From Cytophagaceae bacterium (lineage in GTDB: Bacteria > Bacteroidota > Bacteroidia > Cytophagales > Spirosomataceae), in assembly GCA_016722655.1 (NCBI GenBank), contig JADKIR010000005.1:124001-188000 (forward strand): a DNA stretch of 64,000 nucleotides, in the 5' to 3' direction. Position numbers and translations under genes: made by a program. The notes beneath the pieces are model-generated. The model saw only the letters and a program-made list of their open reading frames with translations, was not told the DNA's origin and did no database searches. The stretch's first letter is position 1, and the number at the start of each line of letters is the position of its first letter. Below, piece after piece: positions 24,967 to 34,363 of the stretch.

Positions 24967-25677
24967 TTATTTTATTTCGAATTCTTTGGGTTTTAAACCT
25001 TTATTAAATTTTACTGATTGAAGCTCAGAACTGATTTCTCCCATTTGAGTTTTTTGTTTTCTTACCACTGGTAATAAAATATCAGAACCTTTAAATGCTT
25101 TATAATCTTCAAAAATTGCAACAATTTCTATTGTTCCTCTTGGACTAGTTCTACTCATAGAAGTTCTGTCTTTCAAGCCTGTAGCTGTGTTAAAGTAGTC
25201 TTTTGAAACTTTTCCGTCAGCATCCTTTATTTCTACTACATCGTAAGTTTTGCCATCAATTGTTTCCTGAGGTAGAAGTGCGAGTGTAAACCCTAATTTT
25301 TCATACTCCATTTCAACAAAAGGATTGAGTCTTGCAGATTCTGTAATGGCTTCTTTTCCTTTTTTGGGTTCCTGATTGTTATTTCCCCAGTTGCTTTTCA
25401 TAACCATTGTTTCGCCATCAAATTTAGTTGACATCAATTCCATACCGTTTGAGAACATGGAGGTACTATATTTAAACGGAAATGCAATTTTGGTTTCAGT
25501 TTCGCTAACACCTCGGGGAGTTTCGGTGGTAATTGACATTACCATGTCGGTAATCGTGGCACTACTTTTTGAAATATTGGTAACCTCAAGGTATTTTTTG
25601 ATTACATCCTGAGCGGTTTTTTGTGCATTGGCTATATTTACAGCCAACATTAACAATACAAAAACTTTAAATTTCAT
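24967..25677 (-). CDS. Exported LolA-fold-like protein (outer membrane lipoprotein-sorting type)
   Basis: This 236-residue protein has a signal peptide (MKFKVFVLLMLAVNIANAQ), so the mature form is periplasmic. The arrangement of an N-terminal helix (TAQDVIKKYLEVTN), alternating beta strands (SATITDMVMSI, KIAFPFKYSTSMF, KTYDVVEIKDADG) and the phrase KDYFNTATGLKDR is like the LolA/LolB or DUF4292-type envelope fold. True LolA motifs are not seen, so lipoprotein transport is not claimed. It sits three bases before purK and may be cotranscribed with it, although it has no obvious link to purines. Confidence 0.75.
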   Translation of the reverse strand: MKFKVFVLLMLAVNIANAQKTAQDVIKKYLEVTNISKSSATITDMVMSITTETPRGVSETETKIAFPFKYSTSMFSNGMELMSTKFDGETMVMKSNWGNNNQEPKKGKEAITESARLNPFVEMEYEKLGFTLALLPQETIDGKTYDVVEIKDADGKVSKDYFNTATGLKDRTSMSRTSPRGTIEIVAIFEDYKAFKGSDILLPVVRKQKTQMGEISSELQSVKFNKGLKPKEFEIK

Positions 25678-25785
25678 GATAATTGTATTTAGTAATGAAA
25701 AATTGAATATGATAGAAAACGCAATTTTGAGAGATTTTTATCTGAAAACCCAAACAAAATTATTAGAACAAAGTTACTCTTAAAA

Positions 25786-27105
25786 ATGATGTTAATGAAA
25801 AAAGAAATCGCAATTTTTTGGTTTAGAAGAGATTTAAGATTGGAAGATAACGCCGGTTTGTATCATGCTCTAAAATCTGGTTTGGAAGTACTTCCTTTAT
25901 TTATTTTTGATCAAAATATCTTACAAAAGCTTAATAATAAATACGATAAAAGAGTTGATTTTATATATCAGACAATATTTTCTTTAAAAAAAGAGCTTGA
26001 AAAGTTGGGCACAACTTTGCTGGTAAAGTCAGGTTTTCCTTCAGACATTTGGAAAGAGATTTTTAAAGAATACAATGTCAAAGAAATTTATACCAATCAT
26101 GATTACGAAAAATATGCTCTGGAAAGGGATGAGGCAATTAAAAATATAAGTAATCAATCAGGAATTGCCTTTTATTCTTTTAAGGATCAGTGTATTTTCG
26201 AGAAAAAAGAGATACTTTCCGGTTCAAATGAGCCATATACGGTTTTTACACCTTATTCGAAAAAATGGAAAGCAACTTTGACTGAATTTTATGTAAAGCC
26301 TTATCCTATAGAGAAATACGTCAATTTATTTTTAAAAATAGATCCATTTCCAATGCTTTCAATTGAGGAAATTGGATTTGAAAAAACAAATATCCAGTTT
26401 CAAAACCCGGAATTAAATACCAAAATTATAGCCAACTACCATAAAAACAGAGACATACCCTCAATATCTGGAACCTCAAAACTCAGTATGCATTTAAGAT
26501 TTGGGACAATAAGTATAAGAAAATGCGTACAGTTTGCTTTGAAATACAATGAGACATGGTTAAATGAATTGATTTGGAGGGATTTTTATATGAATATCCT
26601 GGCCAATTTTCCCCAGATTAATCAAGGATTGAGTTTTAAACTTAAATACGACTTGATAAATTGGCGTAATAATTCTGAAGAATTTGAAGCCTGGTGTAAT
26701 GGCAGAACGGGTTTTCCAATTGTGGATGCGGGAATGAGGGAGCTCAATGCGACTGGTTTTATGCACAACCGTGTAAGGATGATCGTGGGGTCCTTCTTAT
26801 GCAAAGATTTGCTTATTGATTGGCGGTGGGGTGAAACTTATTTTTCTGAAAAACTCCTGGATTTTGATTTTGCCGCCAATAATGGAGGTTGGCAGTGGGC
26901 CTCAGGTAGTGGGTGTGATGCCGCTCCCTATTTCAGGGTTTTCAATCCTTCAGAACAAACCAAAAAATTTGACCCACAGTTGGAATATATTAAGAGATGG
27001 GTACCGGAATTTCAGGATTTCTCCTATCCAAAACCTATTGTGAACCATGATTTTGCCAGAAAAAGGGCTTTGGAAGTTTATAAAGAAGCACTAAGCGTAT
27101 TATAA
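25786..27105 (+). CDS. Deoxyribodipyrimidine photolyase (cryptochrome/photolyase family)
   Basis: The enzyme uses light and FADH- to split cyclobutane pyrimidine dimers. The 439-residue protein starts with IFWFRRDLRLEDNAGL, the antenna-cofactor Rossmann domain. The C-terminal FAD domain shows NELIWRDFY, the long block CNGRTGFPIVDAGMRELNATGFMHNR..., WRWGE, and NNGGWQWASGSGCDAAPYFRVFNP; these include the adenine- and lesion-contacting residues. ATG codons at 25786, 25789 and 25795 are all possible starts; the mature core begins right after them. It is a class I type photolyase and a monocistronic gene. A cryptochrome role is possible but the substrate-binding features favour repair. Confidence 0.93.
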   Translation: MMLMKKEIAIFWFRRDLRLEDNAGLYHALKSGLEVLPLFIFDQNILQKLNNKYDKRVDFIYQTIFSLKKELEKLGTTLLVKSGFPSDIWKEIFKEYNVKEIYTNHDYEKYALERDEAIKNISNQSGIAFYSFKDQCIFEKKEILSGSNEPYTVFTPYSKKWKATLTEFYVKPYPIEKYVNLFLKIDPFPMLSIEEIGFEKTNIQFQNPELNTKIIANYHKNRDIPSISGTSKLSMHLRFGTISIRKCVQFALKYNETWLNELIWRDFYMNILANFPQINQGLSFKLKYDLINWRNNSEEFEAWCNGRTGFPIVDAGMRELNATGFMHNRVRMIVGSFLCKDLLIDWRWGETYFSEKLLDFDFAANNGGWQWASGSGCDAAPYFRVFNPSEQTKKFDPQLEYIKRWVPEFQDFSYPKPIVNHDFARKRALEVYKEALSVL

Positions 27106-27162
27106 TTATTAAATATTGAAATCTATTTTTTATTAAAATTCAAGATTAATATGTCTTTTTCG

Positions 27163-27170
27163 TAGTTTTG
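27163..27170 (+). promoter_or_regulatory. -7 element upstream of the AddB-like gene
   Basis: TAGTTTTG matches TAnnTTTG and lies 17 bases before the start codon at 27188. No clear -33 TTTG at standard spacing. Confidence 0.4.
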
Positions 27171-27187
27171 GACAATTATCATTCCCG

Positions 27188-29941
27188 ATGGATTCTTTTT
27201 TAAAAATTGCCGCCAAAGATATTTTTCAACAAAATCAACTCGAATCACTTCGTGACATTCAGGTGATTTTACCCAGTAGGAGGGCAGTTTATTATTTCAA
27301 AAAGGAACTTTCCAATTTCTCAGATAAACCCTTTTTTTTACCCAAAATCTGGGCAATTGATGATTTTCTGATAGAAAAATCAGGATTGAAATTGATTGAT
27401 AATGTGAGTTTGTATCTTCGGGCTTTCCAAATTTGGAAAAGAATTGATGCCGATCAATCTATCGAAACTTTCTTGCAATGGATTCCTACGCTCTTAAAAG
27501 ATTTTGAAAATATAGATTTCTCCTTGGTAGAGCAACCTCATCAACTTTTTAAGTATATGAGTGAGGCCCAGGCCATTGAAAGATGGGGATTGTCAGATGA
27601 TTTCCAGTTTTCTGCCAACACGATGACTTATTTCAGTTTTTTTGACAAAGTCGCTTTTCTTTATGAAGAACTTCAAAAAGACCTTATAAAAAACAATGAA
27701 TGCAGCCGAGGACAAGCCTATCGCATGGTATCTCTGCAAAAAAATGAGTTGTTTGGTACAAACTGCGGATTTCATTATTTCATTGGTTTAAATGCATTAA
27801 GTAAAGCTGAAGAAGAGATTATTCAACATCTGGTAAAGAATCAAAAAGCTTTTTGTATTTGGGATACAGATACATATTATATGAATTCTGGCCAAAAAGC
27901 AGGCAAAAAGCTCCTTCAATACAAAAAAACTGGCCAATATGGAACCTGGAATTATGAATTTGACTATTTGACTAATTCAGCAAAAAATATCAGGGTTTTT
28001 GAAGTTCCCAATGAATCAGCTCAAATTAAATTGCTGAATAATATTGTTTTAGAAACCGGGGAACAGAATCACGTACTTGCAGTTCTAGACGAGGCTCAAT
28101 TTGAACCACTAATACTAAATCTTCCTCAAAAATCTTTGAAATTGAATGTATCTATCGGTATTCCGCTTTCTCATAGCAAGGTTTCTGGATTGATTAAATT
28201 ATTGATAGTTAATTATATAGATTTTCAAAAAAATAAAAAAATTCATAGAAATTCATTAATGCGTTTTTTTGAACTTGATATTTTTAAAGAATTATTAGGC
28301 AAAAATTATATTCAAATTGAGAAAATAATTAATAAAAGCTCAAAATTCTATTTTGAAAAATCAGATTTCAATCAAGAAGATTCTAAATTATTCAGCCAAT
28401 TGTTTGAACAGGGTAACACCCGGGTTTTGATTGAAATTCTGAGAGAATGGGCTGAATCATTGATTGAAATATTAAGGGAACAGACACTTGAAATAACTTT
28501 TTGCAATGTTCTGATTTCCAAGCTTTCATTAGTTCTGGATCAATTGGTTACCGGTTTTGATATTTCGGTCAAGGCTTTTGAGGTATTGATTACAGAAATG
28601 CTAAAGAATGAAAAACTACCATTTGAAGGTGACCAAAACACTCCTTTACAAATAATGAGCTTATTGGAGACCCGGTGTTTAGATTTTGAAAATGTAACTT
28701 TGATGTCGTTTAATGAAGGTTTTTTGCCTTCCAATACTCGTTCTAATAGCTTTATTTCCGATGATGCCGCATATTATTTCAATTTGCCACTGTACACCGA
28801 TCAGGATTCTATCATGGCATATCATTTTTTAAGATTACTTCAAAGGGCAAAAAATATAAATTTTGTTTATTTGACAGGAGCAAGTAATGAAATGACCATA
28901 AAAGAAAAAAGCCGTTTTATTAGCCAGATAGAAAATCAATTGGTTCCCAAAAATCCTAAAATCAATATTTTCTATCCAAGGATTGTTTTTGAAAATGAAA
29001 ATATAGAAAGTGCTGAAAAACAAAATATTGTAATTAAGAAAAACGAGTTTATCTTAAAAAATATAAAGAAATATCTTGAATATAACGGCTTGAGTCCAAC
29101 AACACTTAACAATTACATTGAATGCCCTTTACGATTTTATTGGCTCAATGTTGAAAAATTAAAACCTGAAAACGAAATCTCTGAAACCATCATGGTAGAT
29201 ACATTCGGAGTAATATTACATGCTGCACTCGAGCTGATCGACAAAGACAAAGGTTTAAAATCCAAAGAAGAATTAGAATTTAACCGGATAAATATTCCTG
29301 CTGTTATTGAAAAAGTTTTTACTGAATTAAAAGTAAAGGTGGATAATCAGCAGGGTATAAATTATTTATTAAAAAACGTTGCAGAAAAACTTCTCGACCA
29401 ATATTTTGAAATGCGAATTGCCAATTTTCAAAATCCTTATGAAATCATAGATAATGAAATATTTTTGGAATATAGCAGGTTGATAGGGGATTCCCGGGTA
29501 AAGTTTAAGGGAACAATTGACAAAATCGAAAAACATGGTAACACACTGGAATTAATCGATTTTAAATCAGGGGAAGTAGATTTTTCTAAAACTGGAAATA
29601 AAACTATTGAGGAGATATTTTCAGAAAATAAACTTGGTAAACAAAGGCAATTATATTTTTATATTTATCTGGTTTTCAAAAATATAAGTATTATTTCGGT
29701 ACTGAAAAATAATCAATCCGATCTTAATTTAAAAGCTAGAATTTACTCTTTCAGAAACTTAACAAAGGATTTATCGCTTGAACAAATCGAATTAAAAGAC
29801 CTGCAATTTGTAAAAACAATAGATGAAACACTGGAAAAAATAGTATTGGAAATTTTAAATCCAGAGGTAGAGATTGTTCAAACTGAAGAGAAAAAGAATT
29901 GTCAGTATTGCGACTTCAGAAATATTTGTAAAAGAGAATAA
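27188..29941 (+). CDS. AddB-like PD-(D/E)XK exonuclease with Fe-S-type cysteines
   Basis: This 917-residue protein resembles AddB/RecB-family nucleases. The N-terminal part (QVILPSRRAVYYFKKEL) looks like a decayed superfamily I helicase domain. The C-terminal part is a PD-(D/E)XK nuclease with LIDFKSGE near residue 790 as the catalytic D-x-K. Four cysteines are placed as in the AddB iron-sulfur nuclease: one at about 646 (ECPLRFYW) and three near the end (CQYCDFRNIC, about 905-914). AddB processes broken DNA ends together with the AddA helicase-nuclease. No addA gene adjoins here, so the partner would be elsewhere. Function as a double-strand-break processing subunit is inference from the family. 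Confidence 0.88.
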   Translation: MDSFLKIAAKDIFQQNQLESLRDIQVILPSRRAVYYFKKELSNFSDKPFFLPKIWAIDDFLIEKSGLKLIDNVSLYLRAFQIWKRIDADQSIETFLQWIPTLLKDFENIDFSLVEQPHQLFKYMSEAQAIERWGLSDDFQFSANTMTYFSFFDKVAFLYEELQKDLIKNNECSRGQAYRMVSLQKNELFGTNCGFHYFIGLNALSKAEEEIIQHLVKNQKAFCIWDTDTYYMNSGQKAGKKLLQYKKTGQYGTWNYEFDYLTNSAKNIRVFEVPNESAQIKLLNNIVLETGEQNHVLAVLDEAQFEPLILNLPQKSLKLNVSIGIPLSHSKVSGLIKLLIVNYIDFQKNKKIHRNSLMRFFELDIFKELLGKNYIQIEKIINKSSKFYFEKSDFNQEDSKLFSQLFEQGNTRVLIEILREWAESLIEILREQTLEITFCNVLISKLSLVLDQLVTGFDISVKAFEVLITEMLKNEKLPFEGDQNTPLQIMSLLETRCLDFENVTLMSFNEGFLPSNTRSNSFISDDAAYYFNLPLYTDQDSIMAYHFLRLLQRAKNINFVYLTGASNEMTIKEKSRFISQIENQLVPKNPKINIFYPRIVFENENIESAEKQNIVIKKNEFILKNIKKYLEYNGLSPTTLNNYIECPLRFYWLNVEKLKPENEISETIMVDTFGVILHAALELIDKDKGLKSKEELEFNRINIPAVIEKVFTELKVKVDNQQGINYLLKNVAEKLLDQYFEMRIANFQNPYEIIDNEIFLEYSRLIGDSRVKFKGTIDKIEKHGNTLELIDFKSGEVDFSKTGNKTIEEIFSENKLGKQRQLYFYIYLVFKNISIISVLKNNQSDLNLKARIYSFRNLTKDLSLEQIELKDLQFVKTIDETLEKIVLEILNPEVEIVQTEEKKNCQYCDFRNICKRE

Positions 29942-30023
29942 ATTTTACATCATTCTAAAGCTTGATTCCTAGAGTTTTAGGATGATATTCAAATTATATT
30001 TAAAAAAAACATTTTGTTGGATA

Positions 30024-30053
30024 TTGCGAGTAAAGAAAAAACTGGTATCTTTG
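30024..30053 (+). promoter_or_regulatory. tRNA-Ser promoter
   Basis: TTG (30024-30026), 19 bases, then TATCTTTG (30046-30053) followed by CATCC. Both elements and the spacing match the Bacteroidota consensus. The mature tRNA begins at 30082. Confidence 0.65.
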
Positions 30054-30081
30054 CATCCGATTTGGCTGACAAGCTTACTTT

Positions 30082-30166
30082 AGAGAGATGGCAGAGTGGT
30101 CGAATGCGGCGGTCTTGAAAACCGTTGACTGTTACAGGTCCGGGGGTTCGAATCCCTCTCTCTCTG
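30082..30166 (+). tRNA. tRNA-Ser (anticodon TGA)
   Basis: This is an 85-base class II tRNA with a 7-bp acceptor stem (AGAGAGA 30082-30088 with TCTCTCT 30159-30165). The anticodon loop CTTGAAA spans 30114-30120 with the TGA anticodon at 30116-30118, so it reads UCA. A long variable arm follows, and the T-arm is GGGGG-TTCGAAT-CCCTC. The CCA end is not encoded (ends G CTCC). It reads serine UCN codons, mainly UCA. Promoter and terminator are both visible. Confidence 0.95.
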
Positions 30167-30496
30167 CTCCAAAACCGACAATTTGTCGGTTTTTTTTATG
30201 TTTTTACCTTTTGGAAAATAATAATTAGACATTTTTCTCATCAGAATTATTCCATAAATCAAAACGGGCAATTCCTTTGAGAAATATTTTAAGGATAAAA
30301 ATTGATATGAAAAGGCTTAAATCATTGGAAATTAGAGCCTTCTATTTGTTGATATGTTGATTATCAGTGAATTGGATAAAATTCAATAAAAAGGGCACAA
30401 CAGGATAAAAATATCGTGTTTAGGTACTTTTGATTGTGATTGTCTTGCATTATTTGGAAATTTATTTCCAATAGAAATTTTATAAAATACTGATTG
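30167..30496. other. Non-coding stretch after tRNA-Ser
   Basis: Beyond the tRNA terminator I see no convincing gene. A plus-strand frame of 17 codons (MKRLKSLEIRAFYLLIC) is too short to support. No RNA or repeat structure recognised. Confidence 0.4.
30171..30198 (+). terminator. Rho-independent terminator of tRNA-Ser
   Basis: AAAACCGACA pairs with TGTCGGTTTT (10 bp, 3-base loop) and continues into a T run (8 T). Confidence 0.85.
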
Positions 30497-30634
30497 TTAA
30501 TAATTTGTAGATCTTGGTCGGTTTCTCATCATCTCTAAATACTCTTTAGGAAATGCGGCTTCCTTTTTTTGCTTAAATTTCGAAACAATCAAAATAGAAA
30601 TTAATAAAATGGCAATAGTTAAAAATAGTATCAT
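30497..30634 (-). CDS. Small single-span membrane protein, 45 aa (hypothetical)
   Basis: This frame on the minus strand (ATG complement 30632-30634, stop 30497-30499) encodes a protein with an N-terminal hydrophobic helix (MILFLTIAILLISILIV). A positively charged cytoplasmic tail follows (SKFKQKKEAAFPKEYLEMMRNRPRS). The clean split of hydrophobic helix and charged tail is what a real tail-in membrane protein shows, and codon usage looks like its neighbours. It fills most of the otherwise empty gap between tRNA-Ser and rsmI, opposite in direction to both. I do not recognise a family. Confidence 0.5.
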   Translation of the reverse strand: MILFLTIAILLISILIVSKFKQKKEAAFPKEYLEMMRNRPRSTNY

Positions 30635-30744
30635 TGGTATTAATAATTAGGTTATATTGCATAATTAACTAACATATAACACGATACATTTTTTTTGCCA
30701 AAGAAAATATTATCAAGATATCAACATTAACAATTTTACGACAA

Positions 30745-31440
30745 ATGCCTCTTATTTTAGTGCCTACGCCTATCGGTAATCTTAAAGATATGACTATCAG
30801 GGCTTTAGAAAATCTTAAAGAAGCAGATTTAATTCTCGCTGAAGATACCCGCACTTCAGGTATTTTATTAAAGCATTTTGAAATTTCCAGGCCTCTTCAA
30901 AGCTATCATATCTTTAACGAACACAAAACCGTTGACAAAATAATTACTGAGTTAAAAAAGGACAAAAAGATAGTACTTATTTCGGATGCGGGCACGCCTG
31001 GAATTTCCGACCCGGGTTTTTTGATCGTGAGGGAATGTATCCAAAATCAAATTGAGGTTATTTGCTTGCCAGGTGCCACTGCTCTTATTCCGGCTTTGGT
31101 AATTTCTGGTTTACCAACCGATAGTTTTGTATTTGAAGGTTTTTTGCCCGTAAAAAAAGGTCGGCAAACCAAACTTACAGAGCTAAAAACGGAACCCAGG
31201 ACCATGGTTTTTTACGAATCACCACACCGATTGGTCAAAACTTTAGAAAATTTCATAGAGTATTTTGGAGAAAACCGGCGGGTTTCAGTTTCTAGGGAGA
31301 TTTCAAAATTACATGAGGAAACTTTGAGAGGCACTTTGTCAGAAATTCTTACTATTTTTGCGAATCGTACAATTAAAGGCGAAATTGTAATTGTTTTAGA
31401 AGGTAATAATTCAAAAAAGAAAGATTATGAACGTGAATAA
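30745..31440 (+). CDS. rsmI: 16S rRNA (cytidine1402-2'-O)-methyltransferase
   Basis: RsmI transfers a methyl group from SAM to the 2'-O of C1402 in the 30S decoding centre. The 231-residue protein shows all family blocks: LILVPTPIGNLKDMTIRALE at the start, ILAEDTRTSGILLKHF, LISDAGTPGISDPGFLIV, CLPGATALIPALVISGLPTD, and FVFEGFLPVKKGRQTKL. These form the SAM-binding tetrapyrrole-methylase fold. It overlaps the next gene (fabG) by 14 bases, so the pair should be translationally coupled, though no functional link is known. Slightly shorter at the C-terminus than E. coli RsmI. Confidence 0.95.
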   Translation: MPLILVPTPIGNLKDMTIRALENLKEADLILAEDTRTSGILLKHFEISRPLQSYHIFNEHKTVDKIITELKKDKKIVLISDAGTPGISDPGFLIVRECIQNQIEVICLPGATALIPALVISGLPTDSFVFEGFLPVKKGRQTKLTELKTEPRTMVFYESPHRLVKTLENFIEYFGENRRVSVSREISKLHEETLRGTLSEILTIFANRTIKGEIVIVLEGNNSKKKDYERE

Positions 31441-32170
31441 TAAATGTGTTTTGGTAACAGGAGCATCAAGAGGAATTGGAAAAGCGATTGCCACCGAATT
31501 TGCAAAAAATGGAGCCAGAGTAGCATTTACATACCTTTCATCAATTGAGAAAGGGCAGGCCTTGGAACAGGAGCTTGGACAATTTGGTAATTTTTGTAAA
31601 GGTTACAGATCTGACGCTTCTGATTATGTTTCAGCTGAAAATCTTATTAGTCAAGTTGTTGAGGACTTTGGTGGTGTGGATGTTGTGATAAACAACGCCG
31701 GAATTACCCGAGATACATTGTTGATGCGTATGTCAGAAGAACAATGGGATGAGGTGATGAGAATCAACCTGAAATCGGTTTTTAACCTTACCAAAGCCGC
31801 CACCAAGCCGATGATGAGAGCAAAAAGTGGCTCAATTATTAATATTACATCCGTGGTTGGCCTTATGGGAAATGCCGGTCAGGCCAATTATTCTGCATCA
31901 AAAGCCGGAATGATCGGGTTTACCAAGTCAATTGCCAAAGAATTAGGTTCAAGAAATATCCGTTGCAATGCTATTGCCCCCGGTTTTATAGAAACTGAAA
32001 TGACAGGTGAACTCAACGAGGAGCAATTGAAAGAGTGGACTAAATCTATACCTCTAAAACGAGCCGGCCAAGGTCAGGACATTGCAAATGCCTGCTTGTT
32101 TTTAGCCTCTGATGCCTCATCTTATATCACCGGCCAAGTGATTGTAGTGGATGGTGGTATGTTAATGTAA
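31427..32170 (+). CDS. fabG: 3-oxoacyl-[acyl-carrier-protein] reductase
   Basis: FabG is the NADPH-dependent beta-keto reductase of type II fatty acid synthesis. The 247-residue short-chain dehydrogenase has the TGASRGIG cofactor motif near residue 11, DVVINNAGITRDTLLMRM, and the catalytic Ser-Tyr-Lys set (NITSVVGLMGN...NYSASKAG). The C-terminal APGFIETEMTGEL and GQVIVVDGGMLM are characteristic of FabG rather than a general SDR. The ATG lies inside the last codons of rsmI. No other fab genes are in the window. Annotation as FabG is well supported; other SDRs with similar motifs remain a small possibility. Confidence 0.92.
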   Translation: MNVNNKCVLVTGASRGIGKAIATEFAKNGARVAFTYLSSIEKGQALEQELGQFGNFCKGYRSDASDYVSAENLISQVVEDFGGVDVVINNAGITRDTLLMRMSEEQWDEVMRINLKSVFNLTKAATKPMMRAKSGSIINITSVVGLMGNAGQANYSASKAGMIGFTKSIAKELGSRNIRCNAIAPGFIETEMTGELNEEQLKEWTKSIPLKRAGQGQDIANACLFLASDASSYITGQVIVVDGGMLM

Positions 32171-32195
32171 TTCAACAATAAAGCCTAATTTTTCA

Positions 32196-34286
32196 ATGAA
32201 ACCAGAATTAATTCTCCAATCTCCGCTTTGGTATGTATTAATCTGTGTGTTTGTTGCTATAGTTTTTGCTATTTTTACTTATATAAAAGAGAAAAATTAC
32301 AAAGCTTCTCCCAAATATTTATTAGCGGCCACAAGAGGTTTAATTACTTTTATTCTTTGTTTTTTATTACTAGGGCCATTAGTCAAGTATGTTTCTCAAC
32401 TTATCATTAAACCCAAGGTTTTGATATTGGTTGACAATTCCCGATCTATGAATGCTTTGGGAATTAAGGCTTTTTTAGAGTTAAAAAATGGGTTGACTGC
32501 ATTGAGCGACTATTTACAGGAAAATGAATTTGATTATGAGGTAAAAACCCTCAAAAGTGATGAAGTTTTTAAAGATTTTGAAAAAATTAAGTTCGAATTA
32601 AATACCACTAATCTTTCTGAAACTTTTTCTGATATTAAAAATAATTATGAAGGTCAGAATATTTCTGATGTGATTTTAGTAAGTGACGGAATAATAAATC
32701 AAGGCGTTTTTCCTTCATTTCAAAAATATCCTTTCAATGTTCATACCATTGGTTATGGTGATACCACCAGTGTTAAAGACTTGTCAATCAATGGAATATC
32801 CGCCAATAAAATTGCATATTTAGGGAATAAATTCCTGGTAAATGTTGATATTAATTCCACACTTTTAAAGGGGAAGTCAACCATTGTAAATATTAAAAAT
32901 GGTCAGGGCAAAATTTTACAATCAAAAAACATTATCATTTCACAAACTGATGATTTTCAAACCATTAGCTTTGAACTTCAAGCCGAAAAAGAAGGAAAGC
33001 AGCGGTATATCGTTGAAGCAAAAGCATTGGAAGGGGAGTATTCGTTGAAAAATAATGTAAAAGATTTTTTAATTGATGTTGTAAACGGAAAAGAAAAAAT
33101 CCTTTTGGTGGCTTATGCACCACACCCTGATATAAAAGCCATTAAGTCTATTGTTGAAAAAAATGATTTATTTGAATTAAAAGTGGTAATAGCTCAAAAC
33201 GTAACCGCAAACCAAATACCCAAAGAGTCATTTGATTTATTGATTCTGCATCAATTACCCGATATGTACGGCAGTAACATCCAGTTAGTCAATGCTTTAA
33301 TTGCTCAAAAAAAACCAACACTTTTTTTTGTTGGAAGTCGTACCAACCTGCAGGTTTTAAATGGGATGCAGAATGTGATGGGCATAAATGCACAAATCAA
33401 TAAAATTGATAAAGTCACTGGATTAATCAATTCATCATTTAACAGGTTTAATTTACCCGTAAATGCTAATGAATTAATTGCCAAACTTCCTCCCCTTAAT
33501 TCGCCATTTGGTGAATATAAAACTTTTCCAGGTTCAGAAATTATCATGTATCAAAGGTTTTCAGGTATAAATACAGAGCGACCGCTATTGGCATATAATG
33601 GAAATTTAGATCGGAAAAACGCCGTATTCGTTGGTGAAGGCCTCTGGCAGTGGCGTTTGGAAGAATTTTCTATTGACAGCCGACAGTTTGTAATTGATGA
33701 TTTTTTCATAAAAACACTTCAACTTCTTACCATAAAAGAGGATAAGAGTAAATTGAGGGTTTATCCTTTAAATGAAAAATTTGAATTAGACCAAAAAATT
33801 GTTTTCGAAGCCGAGGCGTACAATAATATTTTTGAAAAAATCTATAATCAGAGTATTTCATTAAGTATAAAAAGTGAAAATGGTACAGTAAAAAATTATG
33901 GTTTTACCAATACTCCTGAGACTTCACGTTTTGAACTTTCAAATTTATCCGCTGGATTATATTCTTATACGGCCACTGCTGAAATTTTAGGAAAAAAAGA
34001 AACAGCTACGGGACAGTTTATGGTTAGCAATTCTGATATAGAAACAATAAATGTAAAGGCTGATTTTGATTTGTTAAAAACCCTTTCAAACGAAAATAAC
34101 GGTGACTATGTTTACTATAAAAATGTTATTGAACTTCGTAATAGTTTGAAAAGCAAGGGATTAATTAATAAAGTGGTCAGCAATGAAGAAATGAAGGATT
34201 TAGTGAGCCTGAAATGGATTTTATTTCTTCTTATTGCCCTGGCTTCTATCGAATGGGGCTATAGAAAATTCCTGGGAGGATATTAA
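32196..34286 (+). CDS. Membrane protein with VWA-type domain, function unknown
   Basis: This 696-residue inner membrane protein has two N-terminal membrane helices (LWYVLICVFVAIVFAIFTY and TRGLITFILCFLLLGPLV) and one C-terminal helix (LKWILFLLIALASIEWGY). Between them, starting near residue 76, a von Willebrand A-like domain carries the MIDAS-like DNSRSM (D-x-S-x-S). Further on, KILLVAYAPHPDIKAI and FDLLILHQLPD resemble a class I glutamine-amidotransferase-like fold without visible catalytic residues. Such proteins are common in Bacteroidota but their role is not established; they may bind metal or protein partners in the periplasm. The gene follows fabG by 25 bases and ends at a terminator. 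Confidence 0.75.
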   Translation: MKPELILQSPLWYVLICVFVAIVFAIFTYIKEKNYKASPKYLLAATRGLITFILCFLLLGPLVKYVSQLIIKPKVLILVDNSRSMNALGIKAFLELKNGLTALSDYLQENEFDYEVKTLKSDEVFKDFEKIKFELNTTNLSETFSDIKNNYEGQNISDVILVSDGIINQGVFPSFQKYPFNVHTIGYGDTTSVKDLSINGISANKIAYLGNKFLVNVDINSTLLKGKSTIVNIKNGQGKILQSKNIIISQTDDFQTISFELQAEKEGKQRYIVEAKALEGEYSLKNNVKDFLIDVVNGKEKILLVAYAPHPDIKAIKSIVEKNDLFELKVVIAQNVTANQIPKESFDLLILHQLPDMYGSNIQLVNALIAQKKPTLFFVGSRTNLQVLNGMQNVMGINAQINKIDKVTGLINSSFNRFNLPVNANELIAKLPPLNSPFGEYKTFPGSEIIMYQRFSGINTERPLLAYNGNLDRKNAVFVGEGLWQWRLEEFSIDSRQFVIDDFFIKTLQLLTIKEDKSKLRVYPLNEKFELDQKIVFEAEAYNNIFEKIYNQSISLSIKSENGTVKNYGFTNTPETSRFELSNLSAGLYSYTATAEILGKKETATGQFMVSNSDIETINVKADFDLLKTLSNENNGDYVYYKNVIELRNSLKSKGLINKVVSNEEMKDLVSLKWILFLLIALASIEWGYRKFLGGY

Positions 34287-34310
34287 AAAAACCGGACAAG
34301 CCGGTTTTTT
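34285..34310 (+). terminator. Rho-independent terminator after the VWA-type gene
   Basis: An A-run plus ACCGG pairs with CCGGT plus a T-run around the loop ACAAG, directly at the stop codon. A strong U tract follows. Confidence 0.75.
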
Positions 34311-34363
34311 ATTTTACGGAAAGCTAAAAAATTATAAGTGATTTTCATGGCAAATTCTTAAAA

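Noticed and set aside
30080..30271. 63-codon minus-strand frame
   Set aside because: Most of it is the complement of tRNA-Ser and its terminator.
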